This document shows positions 18,821 through 31,142 of a stretch of DNA of 51,554 nucleotides, piece by piece. The position numbers and the translations under genes are program-made. This DNA comes from Actinomycetota bacterium. Its GTDB lineage: Bacteria > Actinomycetota > Actinomycetes > Actinomycetales > Kineosporiaceae. The DNA is taken from positions 1-51,554 of the forward strand of contig JAUPKQ010000129.1 of assembly GCA_030837345.1 (NCBI GenBank). The letters are read 5' to 3'. Below the pieces are notes generated by a model, which saw only the letters and a program-made list of their open reading frames with translations, was not told where the DNA came from and did not search any database. How positions within the stretch are numbered: position 1 is the stretch's first letter; each line of letters starts with the position of its first letter.

Positions 18821-20383
18821 TCAGGTGGACTTCCGGACGGAGGCGAGGATCTCCGGACCCCGATCGTCCATGACGACGCCGCCGATCTCGATGCCGGCCC
18901 AGAGCGCCAGGGGCGCCGTGACGAGGCTCAGCACCAGGCCCAGCCAGTTTGCCGGCGGCCAGCAGCACAGGGCGGCGATCAGCAGGCCGACGGAGGGCGC
19001 GGCGAAGGCGGACGCGACGGAGAAGACGGCGCCCTGAGCCAGGGCGGCGCGGGCGCCGCCGCCGCCCGTGCCGTTGAACGGATTGCTCCCCGCCTCCGGG
19101 ACCGGATACGGCAGGAGGGCCGAGCCGATCGCCGCGGCCCCGATCCCACCGAACAGCCCTGCTGTCCCGGCGCCGAGGCTGGCGGGCCACAACGGGCCGT
19201 GTCCGGACAACACAGCACCGGCGACGGAGGCGACGGCCACGAGGGGGAGTCCCACCGCCACCGCCGCCAGTGCCCGGCCCCAGCGGTCGGTCTTCCCCCG
19301 GACCCCGAGGAGCAGGTGGGTGGTGAACGCGCTGCCGTCGTACCCGACGTCGTTGCCCGTCGCGATCCCGAACATGATCCCGACGAACGGTCCCATCCCG
19401 ACGGCGATGATCCTTGAGCCCGTCGACCAGCTGAGAAGGAGCGGCAGGAGCGTGCCCACCACGATTCCGGCCAGCGCGATCAGATAGCGGGGGTCACGTC
19501 GCCAGTACCGCAGGGAACGCCCCGCGACCGCCCAGACGGGCCCGTCAGGCAGATGCTCGAGGACGGAGCTCCCCACCCGGGCACGTGACATCCCGCCGCT
19601 CGCGGTGTCCGTGAGAGCCCGGTCGAGCAGGACGGTCCAGACGAGGGCGCCGAGCACGACGATCCCGGCCGCGATCCCGAGCCGTGCCACCCCGCGCCAG
19701 AGGTGCCCGGTCGCGGCGTCGGCGGGGGCCGCCCACGCCAGGCCCATCGGCGTCCAGCCGAGGGCCGCGTAGACGGCCTCGACCTGGTCGTAGTCGACGT
19801 CATGCTCGTCGAGCAGGAGCGGCCACAGCGCGAACGCGGTCAGCAGGACCACCGAGAGCACCGTTCCCAGCTCCCGGAAGCGGCGGGAGGAGATCACGCG
19901 GGCAGCCGCCGTCGTCGTCAGGCGGGAGGCGAGGACGCACATCAGTAGCCCGACGGCGGCCGATCCGATCGCGAGGAGCACGGGGACGACGCCGCGTGAC
20001 CAGGTCACGACGGTCGCCGCCGCCACCAGCGCCGTGGCGAGGCCGGGCACTCCCACGAGACCGGCGAGCAGGAGACCGGGCACCAGACGCCGGGAGCTGA
20101 CGGGGAGCAGGGCGAACCGGGCCGGGTCGAGCGTCTGGTCGACGCCGGAGATCAGCAGCGGGACGACCGCCCACCCGGTCACGAGCACGGTGCCGGCGGG
20201 TACGAGGACGGCGGACGCGAGGTCCACGGGCGCCCAGCGCAGGGCGACCATCCCGGCGGCGCCGGACAGGCCGAGCCCCAGACCGCCCAGGGCCGCGAGG
20301 ATCAGCCCGATCCGCTGGCTGAGGCTGCCCCGGAGGCTCCCTCGGAGCAGGCGGAGCTTCAGGGAGACTAGGAGCGCAACCAC
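18821..20383 (-). CDS. ABC exporter permease, large membrane protein
   Basis: 520 aa with about twelve hydrophobic segments. No close family recognised, but it overlaps by 16 bp the 3' end of the preceding ABC ATPase gene, and it has the size and layout of actinobacterial ABC-2-type permeases that pair with a single ATPase. GTG 20383 is the start. Substrate unknown. Confidence 0.75.
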   Translation of the reverse strand: MVALLVSLKLRLLRGSLRGSLSQRIGLILAALGGLGLGLSGAAGMVALRWAPVDLASAVLVPAGTVLVTGWAVVPLLISGVDQTLDPARFALLPVSSRRLVPGLLLAGLVGVPGLATALVAAATVVTWSRGVVPVLLAIGSAAVGLLMCVLASRLTTTAAARVISSRRFRELGTVLSVVLLTAFALWPLLLDEHDVDYDQVEAVYAALGWTPMGLAWAAPADAATGHLWRGVARLGIAAGIVVLGALVWTVLLDRALTDTASGGMSRARVGSSVLEHLPDGPVWAVAGRSLRYWRRDPRYLIALAGIVVGTLLPLLLSWSTGSRIIAVGMGPFVGIMFGIATGNDVGYDGSAFTTHLLLGVRGKTDRWGRALAAVAVGLPLVAVASVAGAVLSGHGPLWPASLGAGTAGLFGGIGAAAIGSALLPYPVPEAGSNPFNGTGGGGARAALAQGAVFSVASAFAAPSVGLLIAALCCWPPANWLGLVLSLVTAPLALWAGIEIGGVVMDDRGPEILASVRKST

Positions 20384-21126
20384 TCGAGGTCCACGGTCTC
20401 GGTGGAGGCTCCGACCCGTTCGGCGAAGCGCTGTTCCAGTGTCGCCCCGGCGCGCACGTCGTCGAGAGGGCCCGCCGCGACGATGCGCCCCAGATGGACG
20501 ATCGCCACGTGGTCACACAGACGCTCGACGAGTTCCATCACGTGGCTCGACAGCACGACAGTGCCTCCGCCCACGACCACCTGGAGCAGGATGGCGCGGA
20601 TCGCCGCCGCGCTCACCGGGTCGACGGCCTCGAAGGGTTCGTCGAGCAGCAGCAGCTTCGGCGCGTGGATCAGCGCGCACGCCAGGGCGATCTTCTTCGT
20701 CATCCCCGCGGAGTAGTCGATGACGAGCGAGTCCCGGTCCTCCGTCAGGCCGAGCGTGTCCAGCAGCTCGTCCGTCCGGTGCAGGACGGTCGGCCGGTCC
20801 ATCCCCCGGAGCAGGCCGTGGTAGATGACGAGCTCCCGGCCGCTCAGCCGGTCGAAGAGCTTGACGCCGTCCGGCAGCACGCCGATGAGGCTCTTGGCGG
20901 TGACCGGGTCACGCCAGACGTCGTGGCCGAGGATGTGGACCGTTCCGGCGTCCGGGCGGAGGAGCCCGGTGGCCAGGGAGAGCGTCGTCGTCTTGCCCGC
21001 GCCGTTCGGGCCGAGAAGGCCGTAGAACGATCCCGCGGGAACGGTGAGGTTCAGGCCGGCGACGGCGACCTTTTCGCCGAAACGCTTCCACAAGTCGGTG
21101 AGAAGAAGAGCAGCGCCCACGGTCAC
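20368..21126 (-). CDS. ABC transporter ATP-binding protein
   Basis: 252 aa ATPase: Walker A GLLGPNGAGKTTT, a signature region that reads YSAGMTKKIALA in place of the usual LSGGQ, Walker B LLLLDEPFEAVDP, and the switch His in LSSHVMELVE. The YSAGM-type signature is common in ABC-2 exporter ATPases. GTG 21126 starts right at the domain. The frame is open much further upstream but without similarity, and through the DnaA-box cluster. Forms a pair with the permease downstream. Confidence 0.88.
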   Translation of the reverse strand: MTVGAALLLTDLWKRFGEKVAVAGLNLTVPAGSFYGLLGPNGAGKTTTLSLATGLLRPDAGTVHILGHDVWRDPVTAKSLIGVLPDGVKLFDRLSGRELVIYHGLLRGMDRPTVLHRTDELLDTLGLTEDRDSLVIDYSAGMTKKIALACALIHAPKLLLLDEPFEAVDPVSAAAIRAILLQVVVGGGTVVLSSHVMELVERLCDHVAIVHLGRIVAAGPLDDVRAGATLEQRFAERVGASTETVDLEWLRS

Positions 21127-21165
21127 GTCGTCGACGGTACCGGGATCCGGAGGGGTCCTCGAGAG

Positions 21166-21243
21166 TTGTCCACAGGTCAGTTCCGTGGGGCACCTGGGAT
21201 ATCCACAGCCCACCCACTTCTTCTGTGGATAAGTTGTGGATGA
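21166..21243. promoter_or_regulatory. Cluster of four DnaA-box-like sites
   Basis: TTGTCCACA (21166-21174, +, perfect actinobacterial consensus), ATATCCACA (21199-21207, +, one mismatch), TTATCCACA (21224-21232, -, perfect E. coli-type) and TCATCCACA (21235-21243, -). They lie in the intergenic region upstream of the ABC ATPase gene, followed about 100 bp later by an unusually AT-rich stretch (21350-21405). There is no dnaA or dnaN nearby, so this is not an ordinary oriC. It could be a DnaA-titration or DnaA-regulated site. Confidence 0.65.
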
Positions 21244-21396
21244 GTGGGGTGATCGCCGATGCGGGCGCGACGGACCCGCCGGGGGGACGAAGGCGGTGGG
21301 GGTGGGGCGGCGTGTCCGCTCCCCTTGGGTCGAGGTGGCACCTACAGTGCCTTGTGTAACTGAATGTAACACTGAGATGACAATCAGTGAAAATCG

Positions 21397-21711
21397 ATGA
21401 AATACGACCGAACGGGACCCATGCGCCGCAGCCCTCGTCACCTGGCTGCCCCACCGGATCGGCGGGGCGGGCTCGCCCTGCCGACTCTCCTCTCCGCGGT
21501 CGTCTGCGGCAGCTCGGTGCTGGCGATCGCCGTCACCGGCTCCTTCGCCCTGGACGCCGGGGGGAACGACGTCCAGACCTTCGCGAAGGTGATCACGTCG
21601 GTGACCGGTAGCGGGATGGTCGTCCCCCGTCCCGAGTCCGTGCCCGTGGAGACGGCACCCCTGCCACCGGCGGCCACCGCGCCGGACCGCACCCTGCACC
21701 CGCTGCCCTGA
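21397..21711 (+). CDS. Small hypothetical protein with one membrane/signal segment
   Basis: 104 aa: a basic N-terminus, one hydrophobic segment (about 28-50, LPTLLSAVVCGSSVLAIAV), then a short exported-looking Pro/Ala/Thr-rich tail. ATG 21397 or ATG 21421 could start it; neither has a strong ribosome site. The region immediately upstream is AT-rich for this genome and probably carries a promoter. No recognised family. Confidence 0.5.
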   Translation: MKYDRTGPMRRSPRHLAAPPDRRGGLALPTLLSAVVCGSSVLAIAVTGSFALDAGGNDVQTFAKVITSVTGSGMVVPRPESVPVETAPLPPAATAPDRTLHPLP

Positions 21712-21888
21712 GCCTGCCGGGCGGTCCTGCCGGGCGATCGCGCCGGGCGGAGGGCGGACGCCGCGCGTCGCGGCGGGCTTCGGAGACAACCGGATGCACG
21801 GTGCGGGGAGTGGAGCATACGGTCGGCATCGTGTTCCCCGCGGTGGTGGTCTCCGCCGCGATCGTGCCGGGCGGGAGGTTCAGAAGGC

Positions 21889-22587
21889 GTGACCCGTCGT
21901 GACGTCGCCCGGCTGTCCGCGACCCTTCTGGTCACCGTCCTGGCGTTCGCGGCGTTGGCGCTCCTCGTCACCGGCGGAACCGGGCCTTGGGCCTCCTTCG
22001 ACCAACGGGTGCTCGACGTCGTCCGTGTCCGGGTGTTCCCGCATCCGGAGGTCGTCGTCGCCCTGGAGGTCCTTGCCTTCGTCACCCACCCCAATGCCTG
22101 GCGGGCGGTGGCCGCGGTGATCGCGGTCGTGCTCTGGCAGCGAGGCCGTCACGGGATCGCCACCTGGCTGGTCGTGACGATGGCGCTCGGCGGGGTCCTG
22201 AGCCCGTTGCTCAAGGCCATCGTCGGACGGGAACGACCGGTCTTCGCAGACCCCGTGTCCTCCGCCGACGGCTACGCCTTCCCGTCCGGTCACGCCCTCG
22301 CGTCGATGCTCTTCGCGGCGTGCCTGATCGTCCTGGCCCGTTCCGTCGCCAGAGACGGACGACGATCACCGGCCCGGCGTGCCGTCGCCGTCGGCGTCGT
22401 GATCGTCGCCATCACCGGGATCGACCGGATCGCCCTCGGGGTCCACTACGCCAGCGACGTCCTCGCCGGATGGCTCGTGGCCCTCGCGACGGTCACGGTG
22501 ACGACGATCGCCTTCGGTATCCGGCCGGGGGACGCCGCCCGGCCGCCGACCGCCTCGCCTGGGCCGACGTCCGCACGACGACGGTAA
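21889..22587 (+). CDS. PAP2-family membrane phosphatase
   Basis: 232 aa with five to six hydrophobic helices and the three phosphatase motifs of the PAP2/undecaprenyl-diphosphatase-like superfamily: KAIVGRERP, PSGHA and GVHYASDVLAG, containing the catalytic His residues. Likely dephosphorylates a lipid phosphate at the outer face of the membrane; exact substrate unknown. GTG 21889 has GGGAGG upstream. Confidence 0.9.
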   Translation: MTRRDVARLSATLLVTVLAFAALALLVTGGTGPWASFDQRVLDVVRVRVFPHPEVVVALEVLAFVTHPNAWRAVAAVIAVVLWQRGRHGIATWLVVTMALGGVLSPLLKAIVGRERPVFADPVSSADGYAFPSGHALASMLFAACLIVLARSVARDGRRSPARRAVAVGVVIVAITGIDRIALGVHYASDVLAGWLVALATVTVTTIAFGIRPGDAARPPTASPGPTSARRR

Positions 22588-22853
22588 CGGCGTGTCGGTC
22601 ATGGGCGGGATTGATTGCCCTCAACGAATCCCTCTCAAGGAGGGTTCCGTCGGTGGTTCGAGAGATACACCACGGCATGTGCACCTCTGCAAAGATGCAG
22701 GTGAGATGCGGGAGCAGGGGGAGGGGAAGGGGGATTTCCGGTTTCGCCCGGCCGGTTCGGTAATCTCCTGCTAGACCTGAGGGTACCTCCCGCCCACGTG
22801 GTGCGGACCGTCTGTAACCGGCCTTCATCTGGCTGTGTGCGAAGGAGTTTCTG
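22588..22853 (+). other. Structured 5' region of the deacetylase gene, no gene seen
   Basis: 266 bp with two readable hairpins: CCCTC-TCAAG-GAGGG (22630-22644) and an imperfect CACCT/AGGTG hairpin with GCA/TGC inner stem (22682-22703). CTCTCAAGGAGG followed by GTTCCG also occurs upstream of the GGDEF-EAL gene (16549-16566). I tried to match it to the ydaO (c-di-AMP) and GEMM (c-di-GMP) consensus and could not. Confidence 0.4.
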
Positions 22854-23744
22854 ATGTCATCTCCCGTTCTGCGGAAACCCGTCGTCCTGGCGTGCGCCGC
22901 CGGGCTGCTCGCGGGCGGTGGGGTCGCGGTCGTCACGGCGAGGTCCGGCTCCGAAGAACCCGGTCTGCGGGCACAGAACGTCTCAGCGCAGACCGCCTCG
23001 AGGAAGAAACCCACGGTGAACACCGCCGCTCCGGCCGCCAGGCCCGGGACGATCCAGCGCGGTGCGATGGTCAGTTTCACGTTCGACGACGGCAAGAAGA
23101 ACCAGTACGTCAATGCGATGCCGGTTCTCGACCAGGCGGGTCTCAAGGGGACCTTCTACGTCATCGGCGGCGCCGTCGAGGACTGGCCGGAGTTCCGCAG
23201 CCAGTACATGGACCCGACCGAGCTCAAGACGTTAGCCAAGAATCACGAGGTGGGTAACCACACCTGGAATCACGGGAACCTCGCGGACCTCGTGAAGGGG
23301 AAGTCGGGAGCCGCTGCTCAGGCCGTCCTCGCCACCGAGTTCGACAAGACGCAGAAGGAGATCCAGAAGGTGATCGGGAAGGCGCCGAAAACCTGCGCCT
23401 ACCCCTTCGGCGGGGTGAACTCCACGGTGGCCGCGGTGGCGAAGCAGCACCTTGCCGCCTGCCGCACCACCGCCTCCGGCCTCAACGCCCCGGGGTCCGA
23501 CCTGTTCCAGCTGAAGATCTTCTACATGACCTCGAAGACCACCCCGGCCGAGCTCCAGAAGGCGCTGAAGGACGCGAAGCGTCAGAACAAGTGGATGATT
23601 CTCTGCTACCACTCGGTGCGGCCGACGGACAAGCCCGAAGACGAGTACGACGTCACGACGGCGGCCTTCAAGAATCAGGTCCAGGCCGTGAAGGCGAGTG
23701 GTATCCCCGTGCGGACGGTCTCCCAGGCTCTCGGCCTCGGCTGA
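22854..23744 (+). CDS. Exported NodB-type polysaccharide deacetylase
   Basis: 296 aa. The N-terminus has a signal/anchor helix (about 8-28), then a Thr/Ala linker. The NodB domain has motif 1 TFDDG, motif 2 HEVGNHTWNH (the H-x3-H metal pair plus context), YPFGG, and a late WMILCYHSV motif with the catalytic His. Probably removes N-acetyl groups from a cell-wall or extracellular polysaccharide. ATG 22854 has GAAGGAG 6 nt upstream. It ends 27 bp before the end of the convergent kinase gene. Confidence 0.9.
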   Translation: MSSPVLRKPVVLACAAGLLAGGGVAVVTARSGSEEPGLRAQNVSAQTASRKKPTVNTAAPAARPGTIQRGAMVSFTFDDGKKNQYVNAMPVLDQAGLKGTFYVIGGAVEDWPEFRSQYMDPTELKTLAKNHEVGNHTWNHGNLADLVKGKSGAAAQAVLATEFDKTQKEIQKVIGKAPKTCAYPFGGVNSTVAAVAKQHLAACRTTASGLNAPGSDLFQLKIFYMTSKTTPAELQKALKDAKRQNKWMILCYHSVRPTDKPEDEYDVTTAAFKNQVQAVKASGIPVRTVSQALGLG

Positions 23745-23771
23745 GAGCGTCCGGCGCTCGACCGGGCTCGC

Positions 23772-25307
23772 TCAGGGGTGAATGTCGAGCGAGTTCAGGA
23801 CCTGGGTGACGCCGGGATTACCCCCGGTCGAGCGCACCTCGATCCACACGGACCCTCCCTGGGTCCCACGCCGGGCAAGGGCCACCTCACTGATGTCGAC
23901 GCCGTTCCGGCAGGACGTCAGATGTTCGACGAGGCCGTTCCATCCGTGGACCGTCACCGTGCTCGTTCCCTTGGACGTGCACCCGTCAGGGCGGGTCCGC
24001 TCCAGAACGGCCCGGGGTTCCGCGTAAGAACCGCGGAAGGCGACGGAGACGGATCGTGACCCCGAGCCCATGCGGATTCCGGCCCGGGAATCCTTCTCCC
24101 CCGGGAACGGGATGCTGGTTCGTTCTTCCCAGCCCTCGGGTACCTCGACGCTCATCCTGCCTTCAAGCAACGTCACCTTCTGGTTGCGGTGAGTGAGGGC
24201 CCAGCCGGCCCACCCCACGACGGCGAGAGCCAGGATGATCACCGTCACCGCTGCCATCGGCAGGAGCAGCCGGGCGAGGTCGTCCCTCCGCGACGTCGGT
24301 AGGTCCGGCGGGCGGAGCGGCGGCCACGCGCCCGGAGGCCGCGGCCCGGGCCCGTGCGAATGCCGCGACGAGGGCACCCGCCCCGGCGGCGGCTGGGCGA
24401 CCGGCACCCGAGCGACCGTCGGCTGGACGAGCGGCACCTGGGCGAGCGGCGGCTGGACCAGTGGCACCCGAGCGACCGGTGGCGGAGGGACCGCCGACGA
24501 CGGGAGCACGAGGGGCGTCGTCAGCGGGGGCTGGGCCACGGGGATGGCGAGGGCCGCGCGGAACTGGGCGGCGAAGTCGGGGGCCGTGGGCGTACGGCGG
24601 CCGGGATCGGGTTCGGTCGCCCGGGCGAGAACTCCCCCGAGCGGGGTGGGTGGCCACGGGGGACGGACGCCGAGCAACTCGGCGGCGGTCATCGCCAGGG
24701 CGTGCACATCGGTCGGCGGGCCGATCTGTTCGGAGAAGTCCGCCTGTTCGGGAGCCGCGTAGCCGCTGGACCCCGTGGGAACCGTGACGCCGGAGGCCCA
24801 CTGGAGATCTTTCGCGATGCCGAGGTCTCCGAGAAGGACCCGCTCGCCGCCGTCCGGGGTGCCCCGCAGCAGGACGTTGCGCGGTTTGAGGTCGCGGTGG
24901 ATGACGCCGTGCCGGTGCAGCACGTCGAGGGCGTCGGCGAGGGCGTCGACGACGACGGCGACCGCTGGGGGCTGCCACGGCGGGGGGAGCCGCATCAGGC
25001 GTTCGTCGAGGTTGCCCCTGTCGGCGTACGTCATGACGAAGAAGGGCCGCCCGTCAGGCAGCTCGCCGACGTCGTACACGCGGAGCAGATGGTCGCTGTC
25101 GACGCGCCGGAGGAGACGCGCCTCGTCCGCGAAACGGCGCCTGATGTCGGCCTGGACCGCGAGGTTCTCGGCCAGGATCTTCACCGCCACCGGGCTGTCC
25201 AGCTCGGGGTCGTGGGCCAGCCAGACCGTCGCGAACCCACCCGCGCCGAGCTGTCGCTCGATGCGGAGGCGACCGATCGTGGGGGGCGTGACCACGGCCG
25301 TCATCAT
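23772..25307 (-). CDS. PknB-type receptor Ser/Thr protein kinase
   Basis: 511 aa. The kinase domain (about 10-270) has P-loop GAGGFATVW, VAVKIL with the ATP-anchoring Lys, HRDLKPRNVLL catalytic loop, GDLGIAKD (DLG in place of DFG, Asp retained) and YAAPEQ. Then comes a Pro-rich juxtamembrane linker with repeated (V/L)ARVP(L/V)(V/A)QPP units, one transmembrane helix (VTVIILALAVVGWAGWAL) and an extracellular domain of about 120 aa without PASTA repeats. I start at ATG 25307 just before the domain. The extracellular ligand is unknown. Confidence 0.9.
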   Translation of the reverse strand: MMTAVVTPPTIGRLRIERQLGAGGFATVWLAHDPELDSPVAVKILAENLAVQADIRRRFADEARLLRRVDSDHLLRVYDVGELPDGRPFFVMTYADRGNLDERLMRLPPPWQPPAVAVVVDALADALDVLHRHGVIHRDLKPRNVLLRGTPDGGERVLLGDLGIAKDLQWASGVTVPTGSSGYAAPEQADFSEQIGPPTDVHALAMTAAELLGVRPPWPPTPLGGVLARATEPDPGRRTPTAPDFAAQFRAALAIPVAQPPLTTPLVLPSSAVPPPPVARVPLVQPPLAQVPLVQPTVARVPVAQPPPGRVPSSRHSHGPGPRPPGAWPPLRPPDLPTSRRDDLARLLLPMAAVTVIILALAVVGWAGWALTHRNQKVTLLEGRMSVEVPEGWEERTSIPFPGEKDSRAGIRMGSGSRSVSVAFRGSYAEPRAVLERTRPDGCTSKGTSTVTVHGWNGLVEHLTSCRNGVDISEVALARRGTQGGSVWIEVRSTGGNPGVTQVLNSLDIHP

Positions 25308-25462
25308 GCCGCACAGAACCGACGAAGCGGTTCTGAGGGGAGCGACCGCTCTCGTCACCGCCCCGCGACGGGGAGGCCGACCGGGCCGGTGACGGCGGGC
25401 GTGAACCATTCCCGAAACCGTGACCGCGGGTCTTGCGGGTGCCGTTCGGCGACAGGTGATAA

Positions 25463-28732
<3,270 letters not shown>

Positions 28733-28950
28733 CCGGCCCGGAGTGACCTGTCCGGAGCGACCGAGATGCTCGGGCGCTCCCGTTTCCCGTCGTGATCACC
28801 CCTCGTGTTGCGATAGTTGCATGTGCGGTAGAAATGCCGCGAGCAGGTGCGGCGCGCTCTTGGATCGTGACGTGCGTCAGGCATCACCACGAGGACATCA
28901 AGGGGGTCGGCGGTGGCGGGGGTGGGTGAGCGGGGCGGGGAGAACCCCCA

Positions 28951-28986
28951 ACCAGGTTCCGCACCAGGTTCCACACCAGGTTCTAG
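28951..28986. repeat. 12-bp tandem repeat (3 copies)
   Basis: ACCAGGTTCCGC, ACCAGGTTCCAC and ACCAGGTTCTAG in tandem, ending just before the AGGAG ribosome site of the small gene at 29000. It is in its 5' leader or may be an operator. Confidence 0.7.
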
Positions 28987-28999
28987 GAGATCGGTGGCA

Positions 29000-29299
29000 A
29001 TGACACCCGAAGACACGAACCCCCCTCAGACGGCGGCGTCCTCCTCGGACGGTCCGGGAGAGCGCCCGCCGGAGGCCGCGAGGAGGGCCGTCGAGGCCGT
29101 CCTCGCGGAGTGCAAGGCCCAGATCGCGGAGGAGAAGGCCAAACCGAAGCCTGACGAGTGGGCCATCCGCCGTTGGGTCGACCGTCGGGCCTCCGCGTCG
29201 ACGGACCTTCGCTCCCTGGAGGCCGACCCCACCCGGGCCGAGGCTGTCCTCGCCCGGAACGACGCCCTGCTGGCGTCGTTCCGGACGACGAAGGCCTGA
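29000..29299 (+). CDS. Small charged hypothetical protein
   Basis: 99 aa, rich in Ala, Glu and Arg, predicted mostly helical (residues about 28-95) with no membrane segment. AGGAG stands 10 nt before ATG 29000 (GTG 28994 is a closer in-frame alternative). No family recognised. It stands alone, convergent with the drug-exporter gene. Confidence 0.55.
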   Translation: MTPEDTNPPQTAASSSDGPGERPPEAARRAVEAVLAECKAQIAEEKAKPKPDEWAIRRWVDRRASASTDLRSLEADPTRAEAVLARNDALLASFRTTKA

Positions 29300-29353
29300 C
29301 GGACGAGAGTCTCCACTCCGGGCCGGTCTCGCGCCGGGCCGGGGCACGGGGCA

Positions 29354-29380
29354 GGGCTGACACCGGGCGGGGGTCAGCCC
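29354..29380. terminator. Possible bidirectional hairpin between convergent genes
   Basis: GGGCTGAC (29354-29361) pairs with GTCAGCCC (29373-29380) across an 11-nt GC-rich loop. It sits at the meeting point of two convergent genes and includes the stop codon of the MFS gene. No T-run, as usual for high-GC actinobacteria. Confidence 0.4.
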
Positions 29381-31107
29381 GAGGCCGAGGCCGAGGCTGG
29401 GACCGAGGTCGAGGCCGAGGTCGCCGATTCGTCCTCACGGGCCTGGATGCCCGACAGTGAGCGGAGCGGCTCCTCGGGCAGGAACCACACGACGAGCCAG
29501 GCGACGGCGAGCACGACGGCGGCCAGGAGGAACACGACGTCCATCTGCTCGGCGAAGCCGACGAGGAACGGCTTGGCCAGCCTGGGGTCGAGCTGGTTGA
29601 TGAACGAGGAGTCGTTCAGCGCGTTCGTACCGCCCGCCGAACCGCCTCCCGAGAGCATCTCCAGAACGGGCCTGTCCGCCGGCGAGCTGAGGACGGCGGG
29701 GTCCTTCAGGGCCGACTGGAAGGCGGGCGTGGGGACGGCCGACCGGAACGCCGCGGAGATCTTCTCCGGGAGGCCGTTGAACAGCACCGAGAGGAACACC
29801 GCGGTGCCGAGAGTCCCGCCCATCTGCCGGAAGAACGCGACCGACGCCGTGGCCACTCCCATGTCCGAGGGTGGCACCGCGTTCTGGATCGCCAGGACCA
29901 GGGTCTGCATGTTGAGGCCGAGCCCGAGGCCGAAGACGATGGCGTAGCCGTTCAGCAGCGTGATCGACGTGTCGGCGCCGATCGTGGACATCAGGCCGAT
30001 GCTCACCACCAGCAGGCTGAGCCCGGTGATCGGCAGGGCCCGGTAGCGACCGGTGCGGGCGATCAGCTGCCCCGAGAGCGTCGACCCGGTCATGATCCCC
30101 AAGGTCATCGGCAGCAGCAACAGCCCCGCCTCGGTCGGGGACTTGCCCTTCACGATCTGGAGGTAGAGGGGCAGCATCGCCATACCGCCGAACATCCCCA
30201 CACCGAGGATGAAGTTCAGCAGGGAGCCGACGACGAACGTCCGCCCCTGGAAGAGCCGCAGCGGCAGCAGGGCCTCGTCGCCGTAGGACCGTTCGGCGAG
30301 AAGGAACGCGATGATCCCGATCGCTCCGAGGGCGTAGCTCGTGATCGCGGGTCCGCTCGTCCAGCCCCACGTACGGCCCTGCTCGGCGACGATCAGAAGG
30401 GGGACGAGACCGACGACGAGGGCGGCGGCCCCGGGGTAGTCGATCCGGTGGTCGCGTCGCTGGTGCGGCAGGTGCAGGGTCCGGAAGACGACGAGCAGCG
30501 ACGCCACGCCGATGGGCACGTTGACGAGGAACACCCACCGCCAGCCGGCGACGCCGAGGATCGTCTCCTGACCGGCGAGGAACCCGCCGACGACGGGCCC
30601 GAGCACGCTCGACGTCCCGAAGACGGCGATGAAGTACCCCTGGTACTTCGCCCTCTCCCGTGGGGGAACGATGTCACCGATGATCGCCAGGGCGAGAGAG
30701 AAGAGGCCTCCGGCGCCGATGCCCTGCAGCGCGCGGTACCCGGCCAGCTGGTACATGCTCGTGGCGAGACCGCAGAGGGCGCTGCCGGCCACGAACACGG
30801 TGATCGAGATCAGGAAGAACGGCCGCCGTCCGTAGATGTCCGACAGCTTGCCGTAGAGGGGGGTCGAGATGGTCGAGGTGATCAGGTAGGCGGTGGTCGC
30901 CCACGCCTGGATGCTCAGCCCGTGGAGGTCGTCGGAGATCGTCCGGATCGCCGTCGCGACGATGGTCTGGTCGAGCGAGGCGAGGAACATACCCGACATC
31001 AGGCCGAAGAGGATGATCCTCACCTGCCGTTGGGTGAAGGTCGTCGGCGGTGGGCTCTGACTCACCGGGGCAGCGGGGGAAGCCGTGGACAAGGGGACTC
31101 CTGACAT
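29374..31107 (-). CDS. DHA2-type (14-helix) MFS drug exporter
   Basis: 577 aa, about fourteen hydrophobic helices. GMFLASLDQTIVATAIRTI, then LYGKLSDIYGRRP (motif A) and GGAVGGFLAG-like motif C context (LGPVVGGFLAG) are hallmarks of the EmrB/QacA group. ATG 31107 lies 35 bp downstream of a MarR-family regulator on the same strand, which strongly suggests a MarR-controlled efflux operon. Substrate unknown. The last residues are an Ala/Ser-rich tail. Confidence 0.92.
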   Translation of the reverse strand: MSGVPLSTASPAAPVSQSPPPTTFTQRQVRIILFGLMSGMFLASLDQTIVATAIRTISDDLHGLSIQAWATTAYLITSTISTPLYGKLSDIYGRRPFFLISITVFVAGSALCGLATSMYQLAGYRALQGIGAGGLFSLALAIIGDIVPPRERAKYQGYFIAVFGTSSVLGPVVGGFLAGQETILGVAGWRWVFLVNVPIGVASLLVVFRTLHLPHQRRDHRIDYPGAAALVVGLVPLLIVAEQGRTWGWTSGPAITSYALGAIGIIAFLLAERSYGDEALLPLRLFQGRTFVVGSLLNFILGVGMFGGMAMLPLYLQIVKGKSPTEAGLLLLPMTLGIMTGSTLSGQLIARTGRYRALPITGLSLLVVSIGLMSTIGADTSITLLNGYAIVFGLGLGLNMQTLVLAIQNAVPPSDMGVATASVAFFRQMGGTLGTAVFLSVLFNGLPEKISAAFRSAVPTPAFQSALKDPAVLSSPADRPVLEMLSGGGSAGGTNALNDSSFINQLDPRLAKPFLVGFAEQMDVVFLLAAVVLAVAWLVVWFLPEEPLRSLSGIQAREDESATSASTSVPASASASG

Positions 31108-31142
31108 GGTGGCCGGACGGCTGGTGAACGGCGGACCGCGAC

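Noticed and set aside
21166-21405. Chromosomal origin oriC
   Set aside because: No dnaA, dnaN, recF or rpmH nearby and only four boxes; reported as a DnaA-box cluster instead.
20368-21789. 473-aa version of the ABC ATPase
   Set aside because: The first 220 residues run through the DnaA-box region and lack similarity; the ATPase domain begins at GTG 21126.
22650-22680. tRNA-like T-arm (GGTTCGAG)
   Set aside because: No cloverleaf can be drawn around it; no other tRNA or rRNA seen in the window.
22600-22760. c-di-AMP (ydaO) or c-di-GMP (GEMM) riboswitch before the deacetylase gene
   Set aside because: Only short hairpins and isolated words match; the conserved core blocks of either class are absent by eye.
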